From positions 1-64,000 of the forward strand of contig CAMNAK010000002.1 of assembly GCA_946530965.1 (NCBI GenBank): a stretch of DNA of 64,000 bases. Reading direction: 5' to 3'. Numbering within the stretch: the stretch's first letter is position 1; the number at the start of each line of letters is the position of its first letter. This DNA is from an uncultured Candidatus Saccharibacteria bacterium. GTDB taxonomy: Bacteria; Patescibacteriota; Saccharimonadia; Saccharimonadales; Saccharimonadaceae. This document shows, piece by piece, positions 34,832 through 42,459 of this stretch. The notes beneath the pieces were generated by a model. It did not search any database. It was not told the DNA's origin and saw nothing but the letters and a program-made list of their open reading frames with translations. Made by a program: the position numbers and the translations under genes.

Positions 34832-34918
34832 TCTCAGTTGGCTAGAGCGCTGGCGCTTGTTTTCTATCTTTCTCGGCGCATTCGCGCCTCAGACAAAGCA
34901 ACTGAGCTAGCGACCCAA
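34832..34918. repeat. Hairpin made from tRNA-Val 5'-end fragments
   Basis: 19 of 20 bases at 34899-34918 match the 5' end of tRNA-Val (34792-34811). At 34833-34850 the D-arm sequence CTCAGTTGGCTAGAGCGC appears in the opposite orientation, so CTCAGTTG and CAACTGAG arms enclose a GGCGC-gaat-GCGCC hairpin. It lies just upstream of the tRNA and cannot itself fold as a tRNA. Confidence 0.65.
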
Positions 34919-34982
34919 CTGATGACTACTATACCACAAAAGATTCAAACAAGCAAAGCCCATCTCGTGCTATTATAAAATC

Positions 34983-36245
34983 ATGAAAAGCATAAGCGCC
35001 CTAGACTTACAAAAATTCCACGATAACTATCGCGCTTCCCACAGCAAATCTATCGAAAAACGGGTTACAAAACTCGGAATTCATAAAGCTACCATCGACC
35101 GTAAAATTCTCCGCGAAAACCCTGCTAAATTCAATCTGCAGCTACCGAGCTACCACCTTTACGATCAGCACAAATCCGGCCGATGCTGGTGTTTTTCTAG
35201 TCTTAACTTAATCGAGGGCAACGTCGCTAAAAACCTAAACATTATCCCGAACCGCTTTGCCCTTTCTGCTAACTTCATCACCTTCTTTGATAAGCTCGAA
35301 AAAACCAACTATCTATACAACTATATTCTCGAAACAAACGATAGCCTAACAAAACTTCGTAAAACAATTTTTGATACCAACAATCCCCTCGTTGAAGGCG
35401 CCTTCTTTACAAACTTTGTAAATCTCGTCGAGAAATACGGTCTCGTTCCAGAAAGCGTCATGCCAGACAACGTCAATACCAAGTATTCACGCGAGCTCCT
35501 TCTTCCCCTTTGGAACGAAAAGGCCCGCACTGATGCAGTCGAGCTTTATCATGCCAAATCTGAACTATCCGCAGAAAAACTTAGTCAACTCAAGAAGCAA
35601 AAACTTAGCGAAATGTATAATTTTCTTGCCAAGATTTGCGGCGAGCCTCCTCTAACTTTCAACTTCAAATACACCACTCGCGACAAAAAGAAGGCAGCAC
35701 TTAAAGATTACACCCCAACCCGTTTTCGTGATGAATTCTTGAAACTTGATCTCAAGAAGTTTCAGCTCATTCTCTGCAATCCAATGTACAAATTCTATAC
35801 AACCCAAGTTACCGAGAATAGCTACAGCGATGATCCGTTCCATCCAGAAATCCCATATCTAAACTTGCCAAAAGAAGACATGAAGCGCCTCGTCATCATG
35901 CAGCTCTGCTCTGGTATTCCAGTAAAATTCGGCACACGCATTAATATCTTCAAACAAAAAGGTATTAATATTCTAGATACAAGACTTTTCGATTATTCTA
36001 AGCTTGGCCTAAAGCCTACAGATTATAAGACTGGCATCGAAACCAGAGTCATCCAAAGTCAGCATTCGATGCTTATTACTGGCGTCCAGCTAGAAGATAA
36101 CAAGCCGGTTCGTTGGAAAGTCGAAAACACCCATACGGAACACCAATTCTTTGTCATGAACGACAACTTCTTTGACGCTTACCTAACCAATATTGCCATC
36201 TATTCCGACTTCTTATCTCAAATCGGAATTCCAAGTTCAAACTAA
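34983..36245 (+). CDS. pepC: Aminopeptidase C / bleomycin hydrolase-like cysteine peptidase
   Basis: The 420-residue papain-fold peptidase (family C1B) has the catalytic Cys68 in SGRCWCFSSLN, His361 in SQHSMLITGV and Asn382 in WKVENTH. It trims peptides from the N-terminus in the cytosol, useful for a cell living on imported peptides. Length is slightly below the usual 440. ATG 34983 lies 5 nt after TATTAT, a leaderless arrangement. There is no signal peptide. Confidence 0.92.
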   Translation: MKSISALDLQKFHDNYRASHSKSIEKRVTKLGIHKATIDRKILRENPAKFNLQLPSYHLYDQHKSGRCWCFSSLNLIEGNVAKNLNIIPNRFALSANFITFFDKLEKTNYLYNYILETNDSLTKLRKTIFDTNNPLVEGAFFTNFVNLVEKYGLVPESVMPDNVNTKYSRELLLPLWNEKARTDAVELYHAKSELSAEKLSQLKKQKLSEMYNFLAKICGEPPLTFNFKYTTRDKKKAALKDYTPTRFRDEFLKLDLKKFQLILCNPMYKFYTTQVTENSYSDDPFHPEIPYLNLPKEDMKRLVIMQLCSGIPVKFGTRINIFKQKGINILDTRLFDYSKLGLKPTDYKTGIETRVIQSQHSMLITGVQLEDNKPVRWKVENTHTEHQFFVMNDNFFDAYLTNIAIYSDFLSQIGIPSSN

Positions 36246-36247
36246 AA

Positions 36248-36273
36248 ACGCCTCAATAAAGAGGCGCTTTTTT
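36248..36273. terminator. Bidirectional terminator between pepC and mscS
   Basis: CGCCTC and GAGGCG pair around AATAAA, with A- and T-runs on both sides, between two convergent genes. Confidence 0.8.
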
Positions 36274-37057
36274 ATTTCTGATGCACATCCAACTGGTTAT
36301 ATGGCACGGCAATTTTACGTTCTTCTAACACTTCCATAATCAAGCTCAGAACATCGCGACGCGTCTGCGCCCTGCTAACTGGATCGCTAAATACTTTGAT
36401 ATGGTATTTCATTGCAGAATCGCCGAAATTATTTACGCCCCGATACTCGCATTTCTCTACTGTTTCGATAGCGGATATTTTATCTACCATTTCGCCAAGC
36501 ACTTCTTCGGCCTTCTTTTTGCTTAGTTCATATGGCATTGGTACGTCAATATTGATCATCTTGGACAACACTTCAACATGTTCGATTGCGCGGTTTGCAA
36601 TCGAAACTTCGTTAAGGCTATTGATATCGCGAAGCTTAGTCGTCTTAAGACCAATCGCCAAAACCTGACCTTCGTAATTGCCAAAGCGAATTACATCGCC
36701 AACCTTATAATAATCGTCGGACAAGATATCAAAACCACGGAAAATATCCTTCAAAGAATCCTGCAAAGCAAGACCAAAAACGGCGCCCAAAACACCTACG
36801 CCGGCAACAACTGATGTAATGTTAATTCCGTTAATCTGCAAAATTACAAAGAACACCAAGACTAGAAGTACATATCTTAGAACGCTTTTGACCAAGCGTA
36901 GATAAGTTTGCGCTTTCTGGCTCTTCCTAGTGCCAAAATGCTTCATATACCGAGAGAAAATCTTTGTAATAATCGCGTAAATTAGCCAGGCTACAAATAC
37001 TGCCGCTACCGACCAAACGATTCGCCTAAACCACAAACTATCCCACAAATTATTCAT
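36272..37057 (-). CDS. MscS-family mechanosensitive channel
   Basis: The 261-residue protein has three N-terminal membrane helices. The third is Gly/Ala/Val-rich (SVVAGVGVLGAVFGLALQDS), the pore-lining pattern of MscS. The cytoplasmic beta domain follows with GDVIRFGNYEGQV and NSLNEVSIANRAI. It opens on membrane tension to release solutes during hypo-osmotic shock. The start is preceded by AAGGAGA and lies 8 nt after the GH30 stop, so it is the last gene of a three-gene unit. Confidence 0.94.
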   Translation of the reverse strand: MNNLWDSLWFRRIVWSVAAVFVAWLIYAIITKIFSRYMKHFGTRKSQKAQTYLRLVKSVLRYVLLVLVFFVILQINGINITSVVAGVGVLGAVFGLALQDSLKDIFRGFDILSDDYYKVGDVIRFGNYEGQVLAIGLKTTKLRDINSLNEVSIANRAIEHVEVLSKMINIDVPMPYELSKKKAEEVLGEMVDKISAIETVEKCEYRGVNNFGDSAMKYHIKVFSDPVSRAQTRRDVLSLIMEVLEERKIAVPYNQLDVHQK

Positions 37058-37065
37058 ATCTCTCC

Positions 37066-38331
37066 TTAAAAACTTATCTCTTTAATCTGATTTGGTTTTA
37101 GTTCTTCTTTATAAACCTTACCTGCATAACTAATTGTTACAACCTGCTCTTTGTCCGAAACGTTAGCCGCAATCGCCGTGATTTTATTCTTATCTTTCTT
37201 AGCAATCATAACCACATCCTCGGGCCTATGCGGATGAAGTAGCGATGCTTTGTAATGCGTATTTTCCTCGCCCATCCTCTCGCAACGAACCGCCTGACTG
37301 CCAACAGGAAACAGTTTCGAAAATTCCAAAAGTGCCTTATATATAGGCGTCAGGATGAAATCATCTTCCGCCTCATTTAGAATCACCGGGCTCTTTACAT
37401 GATTTCTACAATAAGTTGGGCCGCCCTGCCAATCCAGGAGCATATTCCAATCTATAAATGCACTAGCACCGCAGTTTATATCCGAGAATAGCTCACCGAT
37501 ATACAAATTAGCGTCTTGTTGCCAAGATTTCTCGTCATAGACCGAATAGCCACAACACATCTCGGAACTTACAAACATCTTATTTCGATGCTCTTTGTAA
37601 GCCTGCCACATTTCATCTTCAAAAGTTCCCGTATACCAGTGATAACAAATACCTGCAATCTTTGGCTCGTTTAAATCCAACAATCTATCCGCCACCTTAG
37701 ATAGCTCTTGTTTGTTATGATCCCAAAGCAAAAGTTTTGTATCGAATTTATCGAGCGACTTAGCAAGATATTTGTAAGCCAACCTTCTCTGCGCCCTATA
37801 TCCATAAACACAAGATTCCCAGATCTGGCGCGCACGTGGCTCGTTTTGTGGCGACAAATATTTAATATTAACGCCTTCTTTCTCGTAAGCTTTAATCCAT
37901 TTACAAAGATATTCAACATATCTTGCATAGCGCCAAAACTTCAAATGTCCACCAAAACGCAAAGCATGAGTAAACTTCATAAAGCTTGGTGGCGACCAAG
38001 GCGCAGTCAAAAAGATTAAATCTTCATTGTATTTCAAAGCTTCCTGCACCATCGGAAGCACCCACTTCTTGTCATGCTCGATCGAGAAATCACTCAAATC
38101 TCTCTTCTTTGTATATTCGAAAGATTTAAGACAAAAATCATTACTACCAATACTCAGGCGACACCAATTATAAGCCAGACCATCTTTACCATAATAAGCC
38201 TTGAGAAGCTCCTTTTGTTTGATCTTACTGAGCTTCGAAAAGTTGTAGGCCGTAGCCTCAGTTATAGCACCACCAAGCCCCTGCCAAACCGCCAGCTCTT
38301 TGTCTTCACAAATCTCGAAACAAATAGACAT
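37066..38331 (-). CDS. Glycoside hydrolase family 30 (glucosylceramidase-like)
   Basis: The 421-residue protein begins with the GH30 GLGGAITEATAYNFSKL segment. It has LTAPWSPPSFMK, the acid/base Glu near 163 in SPQNEP and the likely nucleophile Glu near 257 in SSEMCCGYS, then a C-terminal beta domain. GH30 enzymes cleave beta-glucosyl, beta-1,6-glucan or xylan linkages. No signal peptide is visible, so it may act on imported or cytosolic sugars. It lies 7 nt downstream of the RibD-like gene in the same operon. Confidence 0.9.
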   Translation of the reverse strand: MSICFEICEDKELAVWQGLGGAITEATAYNFSKLSKIKQKELLKAYYGKDGLAYNWCRLSIGSNDFCLKSFEYTKKRDLSDFSIEHDKKWVLPMVQEALKYNEDLIFLTAPWSPPSFMKFTHALRFGGHLKFWRYARYVEYLCKWIKAYEKEGVNIKYLSPQNEPRARQIWESCVYGYRAQRRLAYKYLAKSLDKFDTKLLLWDHNKQELSKVADRLLDLNEPKIAGICYHWYTGTFEDEMWQAYKEHRNKMFVSSEMCCGYSVYDEKSWQQDANLYIGELFSDINCGASAFIDWNMLLDWQGGPTYCRNHVKSPVILNEAEDDFILTPIYKALLEFSKLFPVGSQAVRCERMGEENTHYKASLLHPHRPEDVVMIAKKDKNKITAIAANVSDKEQVVTISYAGKVYKEELKPNQIKEISF

Positions 38332-38338
38332 CTTGAAC

Positions 38339-39037
38339 CTATCTATGTATTACTTCGTATCTTAACTGAACATAGGAATCATTCAAGGCCTTACATTCAA
38401 TCAGCTTCATTGGACGAATCTTATCTAGCTCCTCCGGCGAAGAAATCGCTTCACCGTCAATCAAAGTCGAGGTATCTCTACCGCCAACCAAAACTGGTGC
38501 AACTACAATATTTACATAATCAATTAAATCGTCACGAAGGAACCGACCATTCATATTACCACCAGATTGAATCGTTAAGCGCTCTACTCCATATTTATCA
38601 TGGACATCTGCTAAAACCTGAGCTAAATCCAAGTCTTCGTATTCAAGAATATCCAAATTCGAATGGCTCTCGCGCATCTTATATGCAGGATGTTCTTTAT
38701 TTATCGTTACAAGAATAAGTCTTCCCGTCCAGCGACAAAGATAATCAACGCCACGCTCATTTAGATGAGGCGCATTATCGATAATCACAAATGTAACCAC
38801 ATCCATTTTTTCTGGCTCTTCTTCACGTTCGTTAACGCCAATTTTCGCCATCACACGACCAGTATTCAAAGAAAATGTATCAGTTTCAGATTCAAGATCA
38901 TAATACTGCTGCAAGCCTTCCTTTAAGCCTGGAATAACTTTCCAGTCACGATCCACATCAAGTGCATCACTATTACCACTGTTTATTTTCCCATCTAGGG
39001 ACTCAAGCATAAATAGAGTTGTTACTGGTCTTTCCAT
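38339..39037 (-). CDS. RibD C-terminal / dihydrofolate reductase-like protein
   Basis: The 232-residue Rossmann-type reductase domain shows MLESLDGKIN, TGRVMAKIGV, the nucleotide-binding IQSGGNMNGRFL and APVLVGGRDTSTLIDG, as in RibD C-terminal domains. The deaminase half of RibD is absent and no other riboflavin gene is present. It may reduce a pterin or another heterocycle rather than make riboflavin. ATG 39037 lies 6 nt after TATTAT. It heads the operon with GH30 and mscS. Confidence 0.85.
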   Translation of the reverse strand: MERPVTTLFMLESLDGKINSGNSDALDVDRDWKVIPGLKEGLQQYYDLESETDTFSLNTGRVMAKIGVNEREEEPEKMDVVTFVIIDNAPHLNERGVDYLCRWTGRLILVTINKEHPAYKMRESHSNLDILEYEDLDLAQVLADVHDKYGVERLTIQSGGNMNGRFLRDDLIDYVNIVVAPVLVGGRDTSTLIDGEAISSPEELDKIRPMKLIECKALNDSYVQLRYEVIHR

Positions 39038-39076
39038 ATCTATATAATAACAAACTCAATACCCCAAAAACGCATC

Positions 39077-39103
39077 GAGGCGGCCCTTTCGGACCGCCTT
39101 TTC
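39077..39103. terminator. GC-rich terminator-like hairpin
   Basis: GAGGCGG and CCGCCTT pair around CCCTTTCGGA. A T-run follows on the plus strand, and a TTTTT lies 7 nt past it on the minus strand, where it would end the HAD gene. The rest of 39104-39177 holds a degenerate GCCAT/ATGGC hairpin but no gene. Confidence 0.7.
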
Positions 39104-39177
39104 TAGAATTAAACTGGTTTTCGATGCTCGCGCCTCCGCCATCCCCTCTCAATAATGGCTTGGCACGCTCGCAATCA

Positions 39178-39810
39178 TTAGTCGGCGTAATCATCGATAA
39201 TACAATCGATGATACTGTATCTTAGCTGTTCTGCGTTTTTAAAAACAATGCCCTGCATCCCGATACTCTTAGCACGAGACACATTTACATCGTAATCATC
39301 AACAAACAGACTTTCGCTTGGAATGGCTCCGCAGTCTTTGCAGATTCTCTCGAAGTGACCTTCGTCGGATTTTAGGCTGTGCATCTCATAGGAGAAGTAA
39401 CACTTGGTAAAAATGTCATCAATCCACGGATATACCCTGAACATATCCTTACGCATATCTTCCCAAACGTCAGATACAAGATACATTCTGTAGCCACAAT
39501 CATGAAGAAGTTCCAGAATTTCTCGAGTTCCAGGAATTGGAACCCGAAGCGATTCTCTAGCGCACTGGATAAAATCTTCAGGCTTAGCTTTCCAATTGTG
39601 AGTCTTAATGATAATTTCCCAGTAGGCTTTCTCATCAAGCTCGCCACGGTTCAGCTTCTTCCAAAATTCCCAGCTCTCGCCAGTATCCTTTCGGCAGTAT
39701 TCATCAAGCGGAATACCAAGTCTTTTTTCGACAATTTGGCCCATTGCACCAAGGCCATACATTCCATTGGCTATGATTTCAAAGAAATCGAAAAACAAGT
39801 TCGTAATCAT
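39178..39810 (-). CDS. HAD-superfamily hydrolase (haloacid dehalogenase-like phosphatase)
   Basis: The 210-residue protein has the HAD N-terminal motif in altered form (TNLFFDFFEIIANG, with Asp then Phe where DxD is usual), a helical cap, LVSDVWED as motif 2 and SLFVDDYDVNVSRAKSIG as motif 4. The substrate is unknown. The start is preceded by a perfect GGGAGGTG ribosome-binding site and a TTGAAT-16-TATAAT promoter (39839-39866), unlike the leaderless genes nearby. That groups it with the monocistronic Shine-Dalgarno-led units. Confidence 0.85.
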   Translation of the reverse strand: MITNLFFDFFEIIANGMYGLGAMGQIVEKRLGIPLDEYCRKDTGESWEFWKKLNRGELDEKAYWEIIIKTHNWKAKPEDFIQCARESLRVPIPGTREILELLHDCGYRMYLVSDVWEDMRKDMFRVYPWIDDIFTKCYFSYEMHSLKSDEGHFERICKDCGAIPSESLFVDDYDVNVSRAKSIGMQGIVFKNAEQLRYSIIDCIIDDYAD

Positions 39811-39838
39811 TTAAAGTACACCTCCCTTTAAGCTTCGA

Positions 39839-39866
39839 ATTATACCAGATAATTAAAATAATTCAA
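39839..39866 (-). promoter_or_regulatory. Promoter of the HAD gene
   Basis: On the minus strand TTGAAT (39861-39866), 16 bp, TGG-TATAAT (39839-39844), with AGGGAGG just before the ATG. Confidence 0.75.
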
Positions 39867-39940
39867 GCATAAGCACCTCTTATTCAAGACTTCTAATTCA
39901 TGGCCGATCAAATCTTTCGTGATATAATCTATTAAGACCT

Positions 39941-40016
39941 GGGGTGTTAGCTCAGTTGGTAGAGCGACTGGTTCGCAATCAGTAGGTCAGGAGTTCAAAT
40001 CTCCTACACTCCACCA
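39941..40016 (+). tRNA. tRNA-Ala (anticodon CGC)
   Basis: Acceptor GGGGTGT pairs with ACACTCC. D-, anticodon (loop TTCGCAA) and T-arms (GGAGTTCAAATCTCC) are intact and CCA is encoded. An extended -10 box TGATATAAT lies at 39923-39928. Confidence 0.95.
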
Positions 40017-40017
40017 T

Positions 40018-40058
40018 TACTATAAAAAATAGACCTAAATGGTCTCTTTTTTATAGTA
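40018..40058 (+). terminator. tRNA-Ala terminator
   Basis: TTACTATAAAAAATAGACC and GGTCTCTTTTTTATAGTAA form a stem of about 18 bp with one mismatch and a 5-nt loop. Confidence 0.85.
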
Positions 40059-40064
40059 ATCATT

Positions 40065-40198
40065 GAGTGTTGGAGAGGAGAACTCGCAGAGTTCGGTCAT
40101 CGTAGGAGCCGAGCGAAGCAAAAATGCTTGCATTTTTATTTCCGAGGCGACGCCCGATGATGTTCCTGAGCATAGCGAAGAACACCTCTCCAACACTC
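40065..40198. mobile_element. tRNA-Ala-linked mini-element (three hairpins)
   Basis: Perfect outer arms GAGTGTTGGAGAGG (40065-40078) and CCTCTCCAACACTC (40185-40198) resemble the tRNA-Ala 3' end: TCTCCAACACTC at 40187 against TCTCCTACACTC in the tRNA at 40000, 187 bp apart. Inside are GAACTC-gca-GAGTTC, AGGAGCCGAG (40104-40113), AAAAATGCTTGCATTTTT (40120-40137), GAGGCGACGCCC (40144-40155), TCATCG/CGATGA and GTTC/GAAC. These are the complements of the core motifs in the tRNA-Val element. Mobility is inferred. Confidence 0.65.
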
Positions 40199-40200
40199 TT

Positions 40201-40944
40201 TTATAGCTTTACCTTCTCCGCCAGCAGCACATCCCTAAGCATTAACTCCTCAGTGCTACAGGTCGAAAGAAGCACAACATCACCAAGATTAGCTGGATCA
40301 AAATCCGTTTTTACTTTCGCATTCTCCATAATCTTCCTCACTGCCTCTTCCTCCCTGAAAGCACCGATATTATATATCTCCCCTGTATCCCCATATACCG
40401 AAGCAAAAGCTATAAAGCGAAGCTCATAATTACCACTTGGCGTATATAGCATCCCCACGCTATGATTCGCAAAATATTCCTTGTTCGCATATTCCCCCAC
40501 ATCCGAAAACATCCTACCTTTACTCATTCTATGCCCGTAAATAACCGCATATTCATCCTGGAAACCAGCATCATTCCTGTAATCCAAGAATATCCCGCCA
40601 ACGGTCGCAAAATTCTTTTCGAAGTCATGCGTCAAATAAAATTTATTATCTCTGCTCTGCATTATCGGATAATTAATATTTGTATCGGGAATTTTAAGCC
40701 ATGCCACAATTTCAGGATTCTTTTCTTTTAGCTTCTCAAAATCTACTGCGTCGCCAGAGTCCGTAAAGTATTCTTTTGCCACGTCTTTAGCTCTTATCGC
40801 TTCCATCTCTATCGAAAAAGCATCATAAATCCCGTATACCGCAATCAAAAGAATTGGCAAGAACAGCAGTTTTAAAGCTTCGGTAAATAGCCTGTCTATA
40901 CGGCTCAATATCTTATCCAGTCTAGAATGTCTTCGAATCTTCAT
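40201..40944 (-). CDS. srtB: Class B-type sortase
   Basis: The 247-residue sortase has one N-terminal membrane helix (about residues 24-44) and the catalytic triad visible as His138 (YGHRM), Cys229 (LSTCST) and Arg237 (LMLRDV). It covalently links surface proteins or pilin subunits. The 8-residue spacing between Cys and Arg fits sortases. It lies 47 nt downstream of an isopeptide-type pilin, its probable substrate, although a classic sorting motif is not obvious there. Confidence 0.93.
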   Translation of the reverse strand: MKIRRHSRLDKILSRIDRLFTEALKLLFLPILLIAVYGIYDAFSIEMEAIRAKDVAKEYFTDSGDAVDFEKLKEKNPEIVAWLKIPDTNINYPIMQSRDNKFYLTHDFEKNFATVGGIFLDYRNDAGFQDEYAVIYGHRMSKGRMFSDVGEYANKEYFANHSVGMLYTPSGNYELRFIAFASVYGDTGEIYNIGAFREEEAVRKIMENAKVKTDFDPANLGDVVLLSTCSTEELMLRDVLLAEKVKL

Positions 40945-40991
40945 TTCCTTAAAGCCGCCCTATTGAGAGTTTAGGGCGACTCCTTTTCTAC

Positions 40992-42146
40992 TTATCTTTC
41001 GGACTCTTTGCCCTTGGATTTCTTATACGCTACGAAAGCTGCACCAGAAGCCATCACAATTACAACAAACGGAACAATATACATTGCAACGCCAGTTGAA
41101 ACGGCAGCATCAGTTAATGCACGCTCAGCCTTAGTAACGTTCGTCTGGCCAAAAGCCTCCAAGATTTCTTGACTTGCATTTACGCCAGGAACAGCCGCCA
41201 AAGTTTTCGTTAGAACTAGCTGATCATTATCTATATTCCCATCAAGATAAGCATCATAGTTGTCTGTTAAGCCATCCTTTACGGAAGTTAGAAGTACTCT
41301 AGCCCCAATAGGTAACCGATTATTCTCGCCATCGAAACCGATCTTTGCACTTTGACCATCCTTTAGCCAAATCGTAGTAGCACCAGTATTTAGCTCAACA
41401 TAAGTCATCTGAGATCTAGAGTCCCTAGACATTGTCGTATAGGTAGCGTCTAGGCCAGAAATATTCACCTTTACACCGTTCAACTTCTCGTCGTCAGTCT
41501 CTACACGAACCGTGTACGGGAAGTAAACATCACGACGAGCCTTAGCGCCGCGTACGCGGAAATCTAGCTGAGAATAGGTAAGCTTTGGTTCTGAAACAAA
41601 CTCGATCTCGCCCTTCTCGCCCGTTGTTTCGTTCTTGGCCGATGTCGAAAGCGTAGCCTTATATTCTCCAGTCGGATAGCCATTCTCATCAACCTCGCTA
41701 GCCACATCAATAAACACGATAAACTTATTTGTATCTACTGGATATGTATCTGCGTTACTAGAAGCTACTTCAGAAACCTCAAACTTATAAGTACCGGCGT
41801 TCGGAAAAGTCTTGTATCTAAAGTTAAGCTCGCCCGTCGCAACCGCCTCGTTATTCTCATCTACATCGACATTATTGAAATTTAGCGTTACCGACGTTGG
41901 CATACCGCCGCCAGACGGCTCCCTGCCCTCATTAAGCTCCGTAACGTTCAGAGTAAAACTATTGTTCACATAGCCCAGACCATTCTTTACCTTATGCTTC
42001 ACCGCAATCGTAACCGGGCTATCCGGATTATCCGTTAGTTTTGCGGGTAAACCAGAGTCCGCACTGGCAGACAAATTACCAAAAATACCAAGCCCCATTA
42101 CTGCCAAACCAAGAGCAGCTATCACCTTCGAAATCTTCTTCATCAC
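40992..42146 (-). CDS. Isopeptide-type pilin subunit (FctA/Spy0128-like)
   Basis: The 384-residue secreted protein has a signal peptide (residues 1-29, ending ASA-DS). Two beta-rich domains follow. The first shows the LNFNNVD and FPNAGTYKFEVSEV pattern of streptococcal pilin isopeptide-linkage domains. The C-terminus has a helix (about 350-372) and a basic tail, as in sortase substrates. No LPxTG is present; QTNVT about 35 residues before the helix might be a class B-type signal (speculative). It is preceded by GGAGGTGTG, within a long leader. Confidence 0.85.
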   Translation of the reverse strand: MMKKISKVIAALGLAVMGLGIFGNLSASADSGLPAKLTDNPDSPVTIAVKHKVKNGLGYVNNSFTLNVTELNEGREPSGGGMPTSVTLNFNNVDVDENNEAVATGELNFRYKTFPNAGTYKFEVSEVASSNADTYPVDTNKFIVFIDVASEVDENGYPTGEYKATLSTSAKNETTGEKGEIEFVSEPKLTYSQLDFRVRGAKARRDVYFPYTVRVETDDEKLNGVKVNISGLDATYTTMSRDSRSQMTYVELNTGATTIWLKDGQSAKIGFDGENNRLPIGARVLLTSVKDGLTDNYDAYLDGNIDNDQLVLTKTLAAVPGVNASQEILEAFGQTNVTKAERALTDAAVSTGVAMYIVPFVVIVMASGAAFVAYKKSKGKESER

Positions 42147-42375
42147 ACCTCCATTATTTTTTATAGACGATCAAAAACCACTGCTCTCACATCGGCATTA
42201 CCTCCATTTATCGTTAACCCATTTTGGCGATTAACTGACCCATATCACTTTTCTCGGCGTCGAACTTAATCGCATGGCGACATACTAATACGCCGCCAAA
42301 AAATAAAAAAGCGAAAGCACGATGTTTTTGACAAAACCGAAGAATAATATTATTCCATAGCTTGAACAAAAATAT
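42147..42375 (-). promoter_or_regulatory. Long leader of the pilin gene
   Basis: There is no gene in this stretch. It holds a 32-bp copy of the rpsF leader motif (42308-42339) and a GGCGAT/ATCGCC hairpin region. It also holds a three-codon ATG...TGA frame preceded by GGAGGT near 42190-42205, and GAGAGCAGTGG close to the start, a string also found before the giant surface gene. A regulated leader is possible; I recognise no known riboswitch. Confidence 0.4.
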
Positions 42376-42415
42376 TAAAAAATAAGTATCGCCGCATTTC
42401 TACGACGATACTTAC
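42376..42415 (-). terminator. Terminator of the GT2 unit
   Basis: On the minus strand TAAGTATCG and CGATACTTA pair around 14 nt and are followed by TTTTTT. Confidence 0.8.
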
Positions 42416-42459
42416 ATAAAATTGCTGTATTTCCTACAACATCCTAATTCATTTACAAA

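Noticed and set aside
42147-42375. c-di-GMP or other known riboswitch before the pilin
   Set aside because: I could not find the conserved core of any riboswitch class I know.
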